10,408 nucleotides of DNA, from positions 1-10,408 of the forward strand of contig JAUIEM010000364.1 in the NCBI GenBank assembly GCA_030428695.1. Reading direction: 5' to 3'. The notes beneath the pieces are model-generated. The model saw only the letters and a program-made list of their open reading frames with translations, did no database searches and was not told the origin of the DNA. This document shows, in pieces, positions 1 through 8,073 of this stretch (within the stretch, counting starts at the first letter, position 1; each line of letters begins with the position of its first letter). Source of the DNA: a bacterium. GTDB lineage: Bacteria > Planctomycetota > J058 > JAJDCP01. The translations under genes were made by a program, and so were the position numbers.

Positions 1-165
1 CTTCCCCCGCCCGCGCACCACCGCCCGCGGGAACTTTCCCGGCCAGCGTCGCATCGCCCGCGAGAGCCTCCCCGGCCAGCGTCGCTTCGCCCGCGAGAAC
101 TTCCCCCGCCCGCGCAAAACCGCCCGAAGGAACTTCCCCCGCCCGCGTAACACCGCCCGCAAGCG
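1..165 (-). repeat. In-frame 33-bp tandem repeat, five copies, inside the PKS gene
   Basis: Five head-to-tail 33-bp units (1-33, 34-66, 67-99, 100-132, 133-165) run to the window edge. A decayed sixth may lie at 166-198. Units 1 and 4 differ at about 4 of 33 bases, as do units 2 and 3, giving an A-B-B-A-A' pattern. On the minus strand each unit encodes 11 residues (1957-1967 to 2001-2011), for example ALAGGVTRAGE, VPSGGFARAGE, VLAGEATLAGE. The tract follows a segment (EYGLRDGTRVGLRW) that resembles the end of a PKS KR structural subdomain. It therefore probably forms an extended Ala/Gly linker before the catalytic KR half. Unit length is a multiple of three, so copy-number change would keep the frame. 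Confidence 0.9.
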
Positions 166-3100
166 CCGCCCCCACCAGCCCCTGCTCCCGCCAGCGCAAG
201 CCGACCCGCGTGCCGTCCCGCAGCCCGTACTCGCCGTCCTCGAGCGGCGCGGCGAGGCCCGCCAGCACCGCCGCAGCCTGCTCCACCACCGCCAGCGACG
301 GCAGCGCCAGACTGCACAGCCGGAACGCGGGGCGTTCCCGTCGCAGGGCGCGGTGCACGCCGAGGGCGAGGCCGACCCGCGGCTCCGGGCTGTGAAGAGC
401 GGCCGAGCCGGCGCTGACAACGAGCACCCGGCAGCCTTCCCCCTCGGCCTCGTAGCCGTCAGCCAGCCACTGCGCGAGGGCGAGACACCCGGCCGCGTAG
501 GCGCGCTCCTCCGCCCACCAGCCGGCGGGATCCTCCAGCGCGTCCTCGCCCGCAGTAGATAGTGGCGTCAGGTCGATCAGCACCTCCGGCAACCGGGGCG
601 GCGCCTCGGCGTCGAAGGCCGCCCGCCGCTCGACCCGGGCGCCGGCCTCGGCCAGCGGCGCGGCGAGCGCTTCCGCCAGCGCGCCTCCGCCGAGCAGCAG
701 CACGACCCGCCCGCGCAGCCAGTCCGCCGGCGCCGGAAAAGGCGCCGGCACGAGCTCCGGGACGAAGCGCCGGCAGTCGGTGCGGGCCGCGGGGAGCGCG
801 TCCTCCTCGGCGACGGTCGCGGCGACCGCGCCGTCGCCCAGGGCCGCCGCGAGCGCGGCGATGCAGCTGCCGATGTCGCCCTGCAGGGCGGTCGCCGGCA
901 GCGCCTCGGCGGCGAGTCCGGTGCGCTCGAGGATGGCGCCGCGGATCTCGACCTGGCGGATCGAGTCGATGCCGAGGTCCGCCTCGAGGTGCTGGTCGTC
1001 GGCGAGCAGCTCGCGCCCGTAGCCCGAGCGCGCCTCGATCGCCGCGAGCACGACCTCCCGGGCGCGGGCCTCCGCCCCGTCCGACGCCGGAGGAGCCGCG
1101 GACCGCGGGGCGTGGTGCGCGAAGTCGAGGGCGATCAGGTCGCGCAGGAAGCCCTCCCGCTCGGCGAGGTAGGCGCGCCGCAACGCCTCCGGCGCGGCCT
1201 TGAGCTGCGCCGGCAACAGCAGCGCGTCCTCCGCGGGCTCGGCGGCCACGGGCGCGGTCTTCGGCGCAGCCACAGCGACGGCAGGCGCCTCCGCCCGCCG
1301 CCGCAGCCGGTGCGCGAACAGCCGCGGCAGGTCGGGGACGTGCCCGCGGGAGGCGAGGGCGCCGAGGGCGACGAGCAGCTGGCGCAGCTCGCCGCGGCCG
1401 CGCACCAGGGTCGGCACGGCGGCGTGGGGCTCTTCCCCGAAGGTGTCCTCGACGAAGGCGCACAGGGTCGAGCCGGGCCCGACCTCGACGAAGGTGCGCG
1501 CGCCAGCGCTGTACAGGGAGCGCAGGTTCTCCTCGAAGCGCACGGGGGAGACGGTGTGCTCGGCGAGCAGATCCCAGAAGCGCGCGGCGAAGTCCTCCTC
1601 CGGGTAGAAGTCCCCGAGCCGGTTCGACTGCACCGGCACGCGCGGCGCCCGCGCCTGCAGCGCGCGGCCCGCCGCCCGCAGGCGCTCGGCGACCGGCTCG
1701 AGCAGCCGGGAGTGGAAGGCGACGTTGACCGCCAGCCGGCGCGCCCGGATCCCCCGCTCCCCGAAGCGCCGCACCGCCTCGTCGACGGCCGCCGGCTCGC
1801 CGGAGATGCTGGTCAGGCGCGGGGCGTTGCGGTTGGTCGCGACGACGTAGCCCGGGACCCCCGCGAGCACCTCCTCGACGTCGGACAGGCCGGCGAGCAC
1901 CCCCGCCATCGCCCCCTGGCCGCCGGCCTCGGCGGCGAGCTCTTCGCCGCGGTAGTTGGTCAGGGTCAGGAGCGCGGACAGGTCGAACACGCCGGCGAGG
2001 GCGAGGGCCGGGTACTCGCCGAGGCTGTGGCCGGCGACGAAGTCCGCCTCGATCCCGGCGAGGGCGAGCACGCGGGCGACCGCCATCACCGTCGCGACCA
2101 TCGCCGGGTGGGTGTTGTCGGTCTCGGCGAGGGCCGCCTCCGCCGCTTCCCGCTCGTTCTCCGCCGCCCACAGCAGCGCCGTCAGCGGCGCGCCGTGGGT
2201 GACCAGGTTGCGCCGGTCGGCCTCCTCGAACACCCGGCGGGTGCAGGGGAAGTGCTCCGCGAGCGCCCGGCCCATCCCCGCGAACTGGCTGCCCTGGCCG
2301 GGGCACAGCAAGGCGACGCGGTCGTCCGGGGCCGCGGTCTCGTCGTAGAAGAGGCCCCGATGTTTGCGGATGATCTTCCGCGCCGGGTCGGCGAGCAGCT
2401 CCTCCGCCTCGCGCAGCCGCGCAGCGAGCTCGGCGGCGTCGGCCGCGATCAGCGCGAGGACCCGCTGGCCGGGGACCAGCTCCCGCCACAGGCGCAGGCT
2501 GAGCGGCAGCAGCTCCTCGGTGCCGAGCGCTCCGCGCAGCGAGGCGCACCGGGCGCGCAGGGCCGCGCGGTCGGGGCCCCCGAGCAGGAACAGGAAGGCG
2601 GGCAGCGGCGCTTCCTGGGGCGCCTCCTCGAGCACCGCGTGGTAGTTGACCCCGCCGAAGCCGAAGGCGTTGACCCCGGCCCGGCGCGGCCCCGCGGAGG
2701 TCCAGGGCCGGGCGCGGTCGACCAGGAAGAAGGGGCTCGCCTGCCAGTCGACCGCGGGCGTCGGCCGCTCGCAGTGGATCGTCGGCGGCAGGGTGCGCTT
2801 GGCGAGGGCCAGGGAGGCCTTGATCAGCCCGACCATGCCGGCCGCCGCCTTGAGGTGGCCGATCTGCGACTTGACCGAGCCGAGCCCGCAGCTCTGCGGG
2901 GCGGCGCCGGCGTAGACCCCGTGCAGGCTGGCCAGCTCGGTGCGGTCGCCGACCACCGTGCCGGTGCCGTGGGCCTCGACCAGGCCGACGCTGGCGGGGG
3001 CGCAGCCGGCCTGGGCGTAGGCGCGCCGCATCGCGAGCTCCTGGCCCTCCTGGCGGGGGGCGAACAGCCCACGCCCGCGGCCGTCGCTCGAGGCGCCGAC

Positions 3101-6034
3101 GCCGCGGATCACCGCGTAGATGCGGTCGCCGTCGCGCTGGGCGTCCTCGAGCCGCTTGAGTAGCACCATGCCGCCGCCCTCGCCGAGGACGAAGCCGTCG
3201 GCGCGCTCGTCGAAGGGGAAGCAGCCGGTCGTCGACAGCGCGCCGAGGGAGCAGCAGCCGACGTACATCGCCGGGTCGGTCTTCAGGTCGAAGGCCCCGG
3301 CGAGGATCGCGTCGTACTTCCCCGCCCGCAGCCCGTCGACCGCGATCTGCACCGCCGCCAGCCCGGAGCCGCAGGCGCCGTCGACGACCAGGCACTCCCC
3401 GCTCAGGTCGAAGCTGTTGCCGATGCGGCCGGCGATCACGCTGGCGAGCTGGCCGATGAAGGAGTCCTGGGAGACCGCCGGCAGGCGCTCGGCGAGCTCT
3501 TCCTCCAGGCCCTCCATCACCTGCTCGCGGACCGGCCCCGCCAGCGCCTTGAAGGCCGGCACGCTCGACAGGGCGTCGAGCACGAGCGGGACACTGGAGC
3601 GCAGCATCAGCCAGGTCGACCACACGCCGCCCTGGCTGTTGCCGACCACCACGGCGGTCCGCTCGCGGGGCAGGTCGGCGGCGGTGATGCCGGCATCCTT
3701 CAGGGTGCGCGCCGCGACCTCGAGGGCGAGGTGCTGGATCGGGTCGATGACGTCCGCCATCGAGGGCGGCATGCGGAAGGCCTCGCAATCGACCCGGGGA
3801 TCCTCGTCGAGGAAGGCGCCGATCTTCGTGTAGCTGCGCCAGCGGTCGCTGCGGTCCTCGCTGAAGTGGATCGCCGGATCCCAGCGGTGGGGAGGAACCT
3901 CGCGGACCTGCGAGCGGCGCGCGACGATGCTCTCCCAGAACTCCTCCGCATCCGAAGCCCCGGGCACCAGGCAGCCGATGCCGACGATCGCGACCTCGAC
4001 GCCGGAGGCCTCGCCGGCCCGCCGCGGGGAGGGCAGCGCGGCGGCGAGCCGGGCCGCCGCCTCGCCGACCCACAGGTGCAGCTCGGCCAGGGAGCCGCCG
4101 CCCTCGAGCTGGCCGATCACCTGGCCGGCGTGGTAGGCGCCCCGCTCCCGCTGCTCGGGGGCATCGACGGAGCGGTAACGGGCGCCGCTGCCGGCGTAGT
4201 CCTCCCGCCGCGTCAGCGCCTTGGCGGCGAGGCGCAGGTGGCCGGCGTTGGCGTGCTCGACCCGGCGCTTCTGCTCCTCGAGGGGCACGCCCTCGCGGCC
4301 GAGGCGGCGCTCGAGGGCCGCGAGCTCGCGGGGGAAGGGGGTCGCGGCGCAGCGGGTCGGCAGGTGGATGCGCTCGCCGAAGACCACCGTGCGGCGGGCC
4401 TCGCGCAGCACCTGCTGGTAGACCGGCGAGAGCGCGCCGTGCTCGACCGCCTCGGTCGTGAACAGGTAGGCGGTGCCCATCTGGATGCCGCAGGGGATGC
4501 CCCGTGCGACCAGCGGCAGGGCGATGGTCGCCGCCGCGAGGGAGGCCTCCGGACCGGCGATGCCCCCGGCGAAGAGCAGGCCCTCGAGGGAGCCCCCGGA
4601 CGCGCGCAGGGCGTGCCCCGCCAGCTCCCACAGCAGCAGCGAGCCGAGCCCGCCGACGTGGCCGCCGGCCTCGTGGCCCTCGAGGATCAGCCGCCGCGCC
4701 CCGTCCCGCACGAAGGCGCGCACGTGGGCCGGCGTCGGCGCGTGCAGGTAGACGCGCAGGCCCTCCGCCTCGAGCCGCGCCGCCTGCTCGGGGGTGCCGC
4801 CGGCGATGGTGACCCAGGCCGGCCGGTGCTCGCGCAGCAGGGCCTCGTGGGCCGCGCCGTGGGGCATGCTCGGGTAGCCGATCAGGCCCGCGCCGAAGGG
4901 CCGCCCGGCCATGCGCTGCGCGGTCGCGGCGAGCAGGCCGGCGACCGCCTCGGGCCGGCTGGCGCCGAGGGCGAGGAAGGGCAGGGCGCCCGCCTCGAAC
5001 ACCGCCTCGGCGAAGGCCGGCGAGTCGGCGATGTTGCACAGCGGCCCCTGCACGACCGGCAGCCGCGTGCCGTGGGCGCGGGCCAGCGGCGCACCCGGGC
5101 GGAAGGGAAAGCCCTCCCGCAGCTCCCGCACCGCTTGCGACAGGACGGTCTCATAGCGGGCGAGGATGTCCGCGAGGCTCGTCGCCCCTTCCTCCGCGAA
5201 GATGCGCGCCCAGGCGACGCCCTGGCCGACCGGCCACAGCGGGCCCTCGCCGGCGAAGCCCGCCCCGAGCACGCGCAGCGCCTCCGCCCGCAGGCGCTCC
5301 CCGGCGTCCGCTTCCCCCGCTTCCTCCAACGCGAGCTCGAGGGCGCGCAGCTCCTGCAGGGCGGGCTGTCCGGGGGCTCCCGACACCCGCAGAGGCGCGC
5401 CGAGGGCGCGGCCGAGCACGACGGTGTCGGTCGCCTGCATGCGCGCGACCGCTGCCCGCGCCGTCGGCGAGATGCCGGCCTCGGCGCACAGCAACAGCGG
5501 GGAGTCGAGGATCACCCCCGCCGCGCCGAGGGCGTAGGCGGCGGCGCTCGCCCAGGGTCCCAGGCCGCCGCGCAGCACGACGGGCAGAGGAGCGCGCAGC
5601 AGCTCGGTCAGCAGCACCAGGCTGGCGAGCTCCGCGACCGGCCCGCCCGCCTCGTGGCCCGAGGCGACGACGAAGCGCGCGCCCCGGGCGAGGGCCTCCG
5701 CGGCGTCTTCCGCGCCGTCGGCCGCGAAGCCGACGACGAAGCCCGCCCGGTGCAGGGCCTCGACCTCCGCCCGCGCCGGCCAGGCCCCGCGCGGCAGGAT
5801 CAGGCGGCTGCCGGCGGGCAGCCCCCGCGTGTCGACGGACAGGCCCGGCCAGACCAGGTAGGGGGCGTCGTCGGCCAGGGCGCGCAGCAGGGCCGGCCGC
5901 GCGGCCGCCGACAGGAAGCGCAGGTCGACCAGGGGAGCGGCCCGCCCCCGCGCCGCGTGGGCGAGAGCGGAGGACGTGACGCCGGCGGGCACGGCGACGA
6001 TCCACTCGAAGCTCCGGGGGTTGGGCTCGGACAT
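1..6034 (-). CDS. PUFA-synthase-like iterative type I PKS, NPD-NPD-KS-AT-ACP-(KR), partial at 3' end
   Basis: Multidomain synthase that would build and partly reduce a fatty acyl or polyketide chain on its own carrier domain. The frame is open from ATG 6034 to the window edge (2011 codons, no stop), so the C-terminus lies outside. Seen: a degenerate nitropropane-dioxygenase-like (NPD) half-module at 10-195 with SGHEAGG (125-131); a full NPD / PfaD-like flavin enoylreductase at about 320-600 with VVQGP (327-331), EGHEAGGH (452-459) and QMGT (518-521); a ketosynthase at about 679-1135 with Cys888 in DGACGSG, His1022 in EAHGTGT, His1060 in IGHLKAA and FGFGGVN ending at Asn1130; a malonyl-type acyltransferase at about 1240-1540 with GQGSQ (1246), Ser1337 in GHSLGEY and His1441 in AFHS; one ACP with Ser1691 in LGIDS; then a Rossmann-like KR structural half (about 1770-1950) and an 11-residue repeat tract. 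The Cys-His-His and Ser-His spacings fit active KS and AT. AGGAG lies 5 nt before the start. It follows the sulfotransferase gene by 14 nt, probably in one operon. The product is unknown. A catalytic KR half and perhaps a DH may lie beyond the edge. Confidence 0.93.
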   Translation of the reverse strand, partial: MSEPNPRSFEWIVAVPAGVTSSALAHAARGRAAPLVDLRFLSAAARPALLRALADDAPYLVWPGLSVDTRGLPAGSRLILPRGAWPARAEVEALHRAGFVVGFAADGAEDAAEALARGARFVVASGHEAGGPVAELASLVLLTELLRAPLPVVLRGGLGPWASAAAYALGAAGVILDSPLLLCAEAGISPTARAAVARMQATDTVVLGRALGAPLRVSGAPGQPALQELRALELALEEAGEADAGERLRAEALRVLGAGFAGEGPLWPVGQGVAWARIFAEEGATSLADILARYETVLSQAVRELREGFPFRPGAPLARAHGTRLPVVQGPLCNIADSPAFAEAVFEAGALPFLALGASRPEAVAGLLAATAQRMAGRPFGAGLIGYPSMPHGAAHEALLREHRPAWVTIAGGTPEQAARLEAEGLRVYLHAPTPAHVRAFVRDGARRLILEGHEAGGHVGGLGSLLLWELAGHALRASGGSLEGLLFAGGIAGPEASLAAATIALPLVARGIPCGIQMGTAYLFTTEAVEHGALSPVYQQVLREARRTVVFGERIHLPTRCAATPFPRELAALERRLGREGVPLEEQKRRVEHANAGHLRLAAKALTRREDYAGSGARYRSVDAPEQRERGAYHAGQVIGQLEGGGSLAELHLWVGEAAARLAAALPSPRRAGEASGVEVAIVGIGCLVPGASDAEEFWESIVARRSQVREVPPHRWDPAIHFSEDRSDRWRSYTKIGAFLDEDPRVDCEAFRMPPSMADVIDPIQHLALEVAARTLKDAGITAADLPRERTAVVVGNSQGGVWSTWLMLRSSVPLVLDALSSVPAFKALAGPVREQVMEGLEEELAERLPAVSQDSFIGQLASVIAGRIGNSFDLSGECLVVDGACGSGLAAVQIAVDGLRAGKYDAILAGAFDLKTDPAMYVGCCSLGALSTTGCFPFDERADGFVLGEGGGMVLLKRLEDAQRDGDRIYAVIRGVGASSDGRGRGLFAPRQEGQELAMRRAYAQAGCAPASVGLVEAHGTGTVVGDRTELASLHGVYAGAAPQSCGLGSVKSQIGHLKAAAGMVGLIKASLALAKRTLPPTIHCERPTPAVDWQASPFFLVDRARPWTSAGPRRAGVNAFGFGGVNYHAVLEEAPQEAPLPAFLFLLGGPDRAALRARCASLRGALGTEELLPLSLRLWRELVPGQRVLALIAADAAELAARLREAEELLADPARKIIRKHRGLFYDETAAPDDRVALLCPGQGSQFAGMGRALAEHFPCTRRVFEEADRRNLVTHGAPLTALLWAAENEREAAEAALAETDNTHPAMVATVMAVARVLALAGIEADFVAGHSLGEYPALALAGVFDLSALLTLTNYRGEELAAEAGGQGAMAGVLAGLSDVEEVLAGVPGYVVATNRNAPRLTSISGEPAAVDEAVRRFGERGIRARRLAVNVAFHSRLLEPVAERLRAAGRALQARAPRVPVQSNRLGDFYPEEDFAARFWDLLAEHTVSPVRFEENLRSLYSAGARTFVEVGPGSTLCAFVEDTFGEEPHAAVPTLVRGRGELRQLLVALGALASRGHVPDLPRLFAHRLRRRAEAPAVAVAAPKTAPVAAEPAEDALLLPAQLKAAPEALRRAYLAEREGFLRDLIALDFAHHAPRSAAPPASDGAEARAREVVLAAIEARSGYGRELLADDQHLEADLGIDSIRQVEIRGAILERTGLAAEALPATALQGDIGSCIAALAAALGDGAVAATVAEEDALPAARTDCRRFVPELVPAPFPAPADWLRGRVVLLLGGGALAEALAAPLAEAGARVERRAAFDAEAPPRLPEVLIDLTPLSTAGEDALEDPAGWWAEERAYAAGCLALAQWLADGYEAEGEGCRVLVVSAGSAALHSPEPRVGLALGVHRALRRERPAFRLCSLALPSLAVVEQAAAVLAGLAAPLEDGEYGLRDGTRVGLRWREQGLVGAALAGGVTRAGEVPSGGFARAGEVLAGEATLAGEALAGDATLAGKVPAGGGARAGE

Positions 6035-6039
6035 CGTGA

Positions 6040-6044
6040 CTCCT
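6040..6044 (-). promoter_or_regulatory. Ribosome binding site of the PKS gene
   Basis: On the minus strand AGGAG is followed by a 5-nt spacer (TCACG) and ATG at 6034. This strong Shine-Dalgarno match fixes the start of the megasynthase. It lies in the 14-nt gap after the sulfotransferase stop, so the two genes are likely co-transcribed but the PKS has its own initiation site. Confidence 0.85.
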
Positions 6045-6048
6045 GGGC

Positions 6049-6861
6049 TCAGTCGGCGAAGGTGTAGTCCCGGAACATCGGCCAGGGCGCGATCGCGGCG
6101 AGCACCCGCTCGATCTGCGCAGGAGTCCAGCGGACCTTCAGGCGCGTCTTCTTCGCCCGCGGGAAGATCCGCGCGCGGCAGCTCTCCAGCCACGCGGGGT
6201 CTGCCGGCAGGGTCAGGTGCTCCGCGAGCTGCCGCAGGTGCGCCTCGGGGGCGGCGACGAAGTCCTCGAAGCGGAGCTCGAGGAAGCAGGAGCGGTAGCG
6301 CTCGACGGAGGAGGCGACGACCGGTAGATGGCGCAGGTAGCTCGCGATCGCGTGCTCGAGGGACAAGCCGCGCGCGAGGGCGCGGGTCGTCATCATGTCG
6401 AAGGGGTTGCGCGCGACGTGGATCAGCCGCAGCGGCAGGCCGACCGTCTCGCGCAAGCTGTCGAGCAGGTCGGGCTCGCGCCTCAGCTTCGAGCTGGTCG
6501 CCGCGCCCTTCTTGTCCCCGATCACCCGCAGCCGCCGCCAGCGGCCCTGCCACTGGCCGGGGACCCGGTAGTTGTAGCCGTTCTGGTTCCGCCCGGCCGC
6601 GAGGAAGGCGCGGTCCTTGTCGAGGATGCCGAGCAGCAGCTGGTGGCGGGTCGCGCCGTCGGACAGGTGCTTGAGCGCGTTGTACTCGTGGGCGATGACC
6701 GCTTCGGGGTGAGCGGTCAGCAGCGATCCGACCAGGCTGTGGCCGCTGCGGGGATAGCCGACGAAGGCGCAGAACAGCTCGAGGTCGGCGAAGACGGGTC
6801 GCGTCCGCGCGCGCAGCTCGGCGACCACGTTGCGGACCTGGCAGAGCAGACTGTCGAACAT
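6049..6861 (-). CDS. Sulfotransferase-family protein (PAPS-dependent type)
   Basis: A 270-residue soluble protein resembling bacterial PAPS-dependent sulfotransferases, which move a sulfuryl group from PAPS to a hydroxyl or amine. Seen: the 5'-phosphosulfate-loop motif FVGYPRSGHSLVGSLL at about 33-48 (family form YPKSGTTW, here with RSGHS), followed by TAHPEAVIAHE, and the 3'-phosphate-binding motif HVARNPFDMM at 148-157. No signal peptide or membrane segment is evident, so it is probably cytoplasmic. I chose ATG 6861 because ACGGAAC lies just upstream. ATG 6891 (ten residues longer, MERSPATERP) is an in-frame alternative with a weaker upstream site. Longer readings back to 7782 only run antisense to the GNAT gene. 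It ends 14 nt before the PKS start, so its natural role may be to sulfonate that product or a sugar or lipid derivative. Substrate cannot be read from sequence, and some family members have no proven activity. Confidence 0.85.
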   Translation of the reverse strand: MFDSLLCQVRNVVAELRARTRPVFADLELFCAFVGYPRSGHSLVGSLLTAHPEAVIAHEYNALKHLSDGATRHQLLLGILDKDRAFLAAGRNQNGYNYRVPGQWQGRWRRLRVIGDKKGAATSSKLRREPDLLDSLRETVGLPLRLIHVARNPFDMMTTRALARGLSLEHAIASYLRHLPVVASSVERYRSCFLELRFEDFVAAPEAHLRQLAEHLTLPADPAWLESCRARIFPRAKKTRLKVRWTPAQIERVLAAIAPWPMFRDYTFAD

Positions 6862-6966
6862 CGGACGTTCCGTCGCGGGCGAGCGCTCCATTGTGCCGAA
6901 TCGGTCTGCGAACACCAGAGAGAGATTCGTCGCCCGCCTTGACCGCCCGCGGGGCGGCCGGTAAGG
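6862..6966. promoter_or_regulatory. Divergent intergenic control region
   Basis: This short gap separates the minus-strand sulfotransferase-PKS genes from the plus-strand GNAT-ACP genes and must hold both promoters. If the sulfotransferase starts at 6891 the gap is only 75 nt. A TTGACC box (6939-6944, plus strand) resembles a sigma-70 -35 element. The only -10-like sequence at proper spacing (TAAGGA, 6962-6967) sits on the annotated ATG, so this assignment is weak. The segment 6911-6930 is richer in A and T than its surroundings. No clear promoter was seen for the minus direction. Confidence 0.45.
6943..6957. promoter_or_regulatory. GC-rich hairpin in the divergent promoter region
   Basis: CCGCCC (6943-6948), a 3-nt GCG loop and GGGCGG (6952-6957) form a perfect 6-bp inverted repeat. 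It lies 9 nt before the GNAT start. It could be an operator half-site pair, a leader hairpin, or chance in such GC-rich DNA. Confidence 0.35.
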
Positions 6967-8073
6967 ATGGCGGTTTGTCGCCGAGGCCGCCTTCCTTTGC
7001 ACCGACCCGCCGCCGCCGAGGGCTCGCTGGCCTTCCGCCTGCTGACCCCGGACAACCTGCCCGCGTACGCCGAGCCGCTCGCTGCGCAGGGGGCGCGGCC
7101 GCTCTTGCGCGGGCCGGCCGAGGCGGTCGCGCGCTGGCGCTACTTCCAGAACCCCCTCGGCGCCTCGACCACGGTGCTCGCTCTGCGGAATGAACGGCTG
7201 GTCGGGAAGCTCGCGGCCGTGCACCTGCGCGCCCGGGTCGCCGGCGAGACGCGCCGCGTCGGCGTCAACGAGGGCCTGTTCGTCCTGCCCGCCGAGCGCA
7301 GCTGGCCCTGCCTGCGGGGGCTGTTGCGCCACGGCCTCGAGGAGAGCGTCGCCGCCGGCGTGGACTTCGGCATCTCCTTCGTCAACCCGGCGGGGCGCGA
7401 GCTCAACCACCACTGCGGCTGGTCGGTCCTCGGCCGGCTGCCGGTCCAGTCCGGCTTCCTCGACGTCGGCCGCGCCCTGGTCGGACGCGGCCTGCCCGCG
7501 CCCCTCGGCTTCGTCGGCCGTCTCGCCCAGCCGCTCGTCGGGGTGCGCGACGGGGCTCCGCTGGCGGGGGTGGAGCTGCGGCCGGTGACGACCTTCGACG
7601 CGGACTTCGACAGCCTGCTGCCGGACGGCATCCCCCCCGACGGCGTCGCCCTGCTCAAGGACGCGGCCTACCTGCAGTGGCGCTACCTCGACTGCCCGGG
7701 GGCGGCCTACCGCTGCCTGGCGGCCTACCGCGCGGGGCGGCCCGTGGGGCTGGTGGTCTCGCGCACCAGCCCACGACGCCACGACGGCTACCTGCTCGAG
7801 CTGTGCGCGCGCGACGACGATCCGGCCCTGCTCGAGGCGCTCGCCGGGGCGGCCCTGGCCGATCTGCGGGCGGAAGCCGTCGGGCTGGTCTCGGCGAGCT
7901 TCCCGGAGCGCTCCGCCGCCGCCGGCACCTTACAAGGGCTCGGCTTCGGGAGCTGGGCGACGGAGCGCTGGGGGATGGACCTCGTCGTCGCCAGCGACCC
8001 CGCCCGGACGCCCGCTCCCGAACGGGACTTCCGCCGCTGGCAGCTCAGCCTCGGCGATTGGTTGTACTTCTGA
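6967..8073 (+). CDS. GNAT-family acyltransferase with internally duplicated fold
   Basis: A 368-residue protein resembling the double-GNAT acyltransferases (Eis/Acetyltransf_9-like) that move an acyl group from CoA or a carrier protein to an amine or hydroxyl. Seen: an N-terminal module with WRYFQNP at 57-63 followed by a strand pattern (LRNERLVGKLAAV), then VGVNEGLFVLPAERS and a helix-strand-Gly-Trp segment (FGISFVNPAG...HHCGW) typical of GNAT cores. A second WRY motif lies at 238-240, with YRAGRPVGLVV after it. The canonical Q/RxxGxG acyl-CoA loop is not obvious. No signal peptide is seen. An in-frame TGA at 6940-6942 limits the start. ATG 6967 has AAGG directly adjoining, too close to act well, so TTG at residue 11 (6997) with GAGG upstream is a real alternative. 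The stop overlaps the ACP start by one base (TGATG), which suggests coupled expression and that the acyl donor is that ACP (inference). Confidence 0.8.
   Translation: MAVCRRGRLPLHRPAAAEGSLAFRLLTPDNLPAYAEPLAAQGARPLLRGPAEAVARWRYFQNPLGASTTVLALRNERLVGKLAAVHLRARVAGETRRVGVNEGLFVLPAERSWPCLRGLLRHGLEESVAAGVDFGISFVNPAGRELNHHCGWSVLGRLPVQSGFLDVGRALVGRGLPAPLGFVGRLAQPLVGVRDGAPLAGVELRPVTTFDADFDSLLPDGIPPDGVALLKDAAYLQWRYLDCPGAAYRCLAAYRAGRPVGLVVSRTSPRRHDGYLLELCARDDDPALLEALAGAALADLRAEAVGLVSASFPERSAAAGTLQGLGFGSWATERWGMDLVVASDPARTPAPERDFRRWQLSLGDWLYF

Noticed and set aside
1..165. CRISPR array
   Set aside because: The units are contiguous 33-bp repeats without unique spacers, diverge from each other and encode protein in frame.
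459..5039. A 1526-codon open frame on the minus strand
   Set aside because: It is out of frame with the NPD-KS-AT-ACP reading frame, consists of Arg/Gly/Ala/Pro-rich low-complexity peptide with no recognisable motif, and is a shadow of the PKS gene caused by high GC.
3731..6067. A 778-codon open frame on the plus strand, and a similar one at 989-3163
   Set aside because: Both are antisense to conserved PKS domains, contain no domain signature and have Arg/Gly/Ala-rich composition, so they are GC-driven shadows.
6862..7782. N-terminal extension of the sulfotransferase frame to ATG 7782
   Set aside because: The extra about 300 residues are antisense to the GNAT gene and lack family similarity. 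The family fold begins near ATG 6861.
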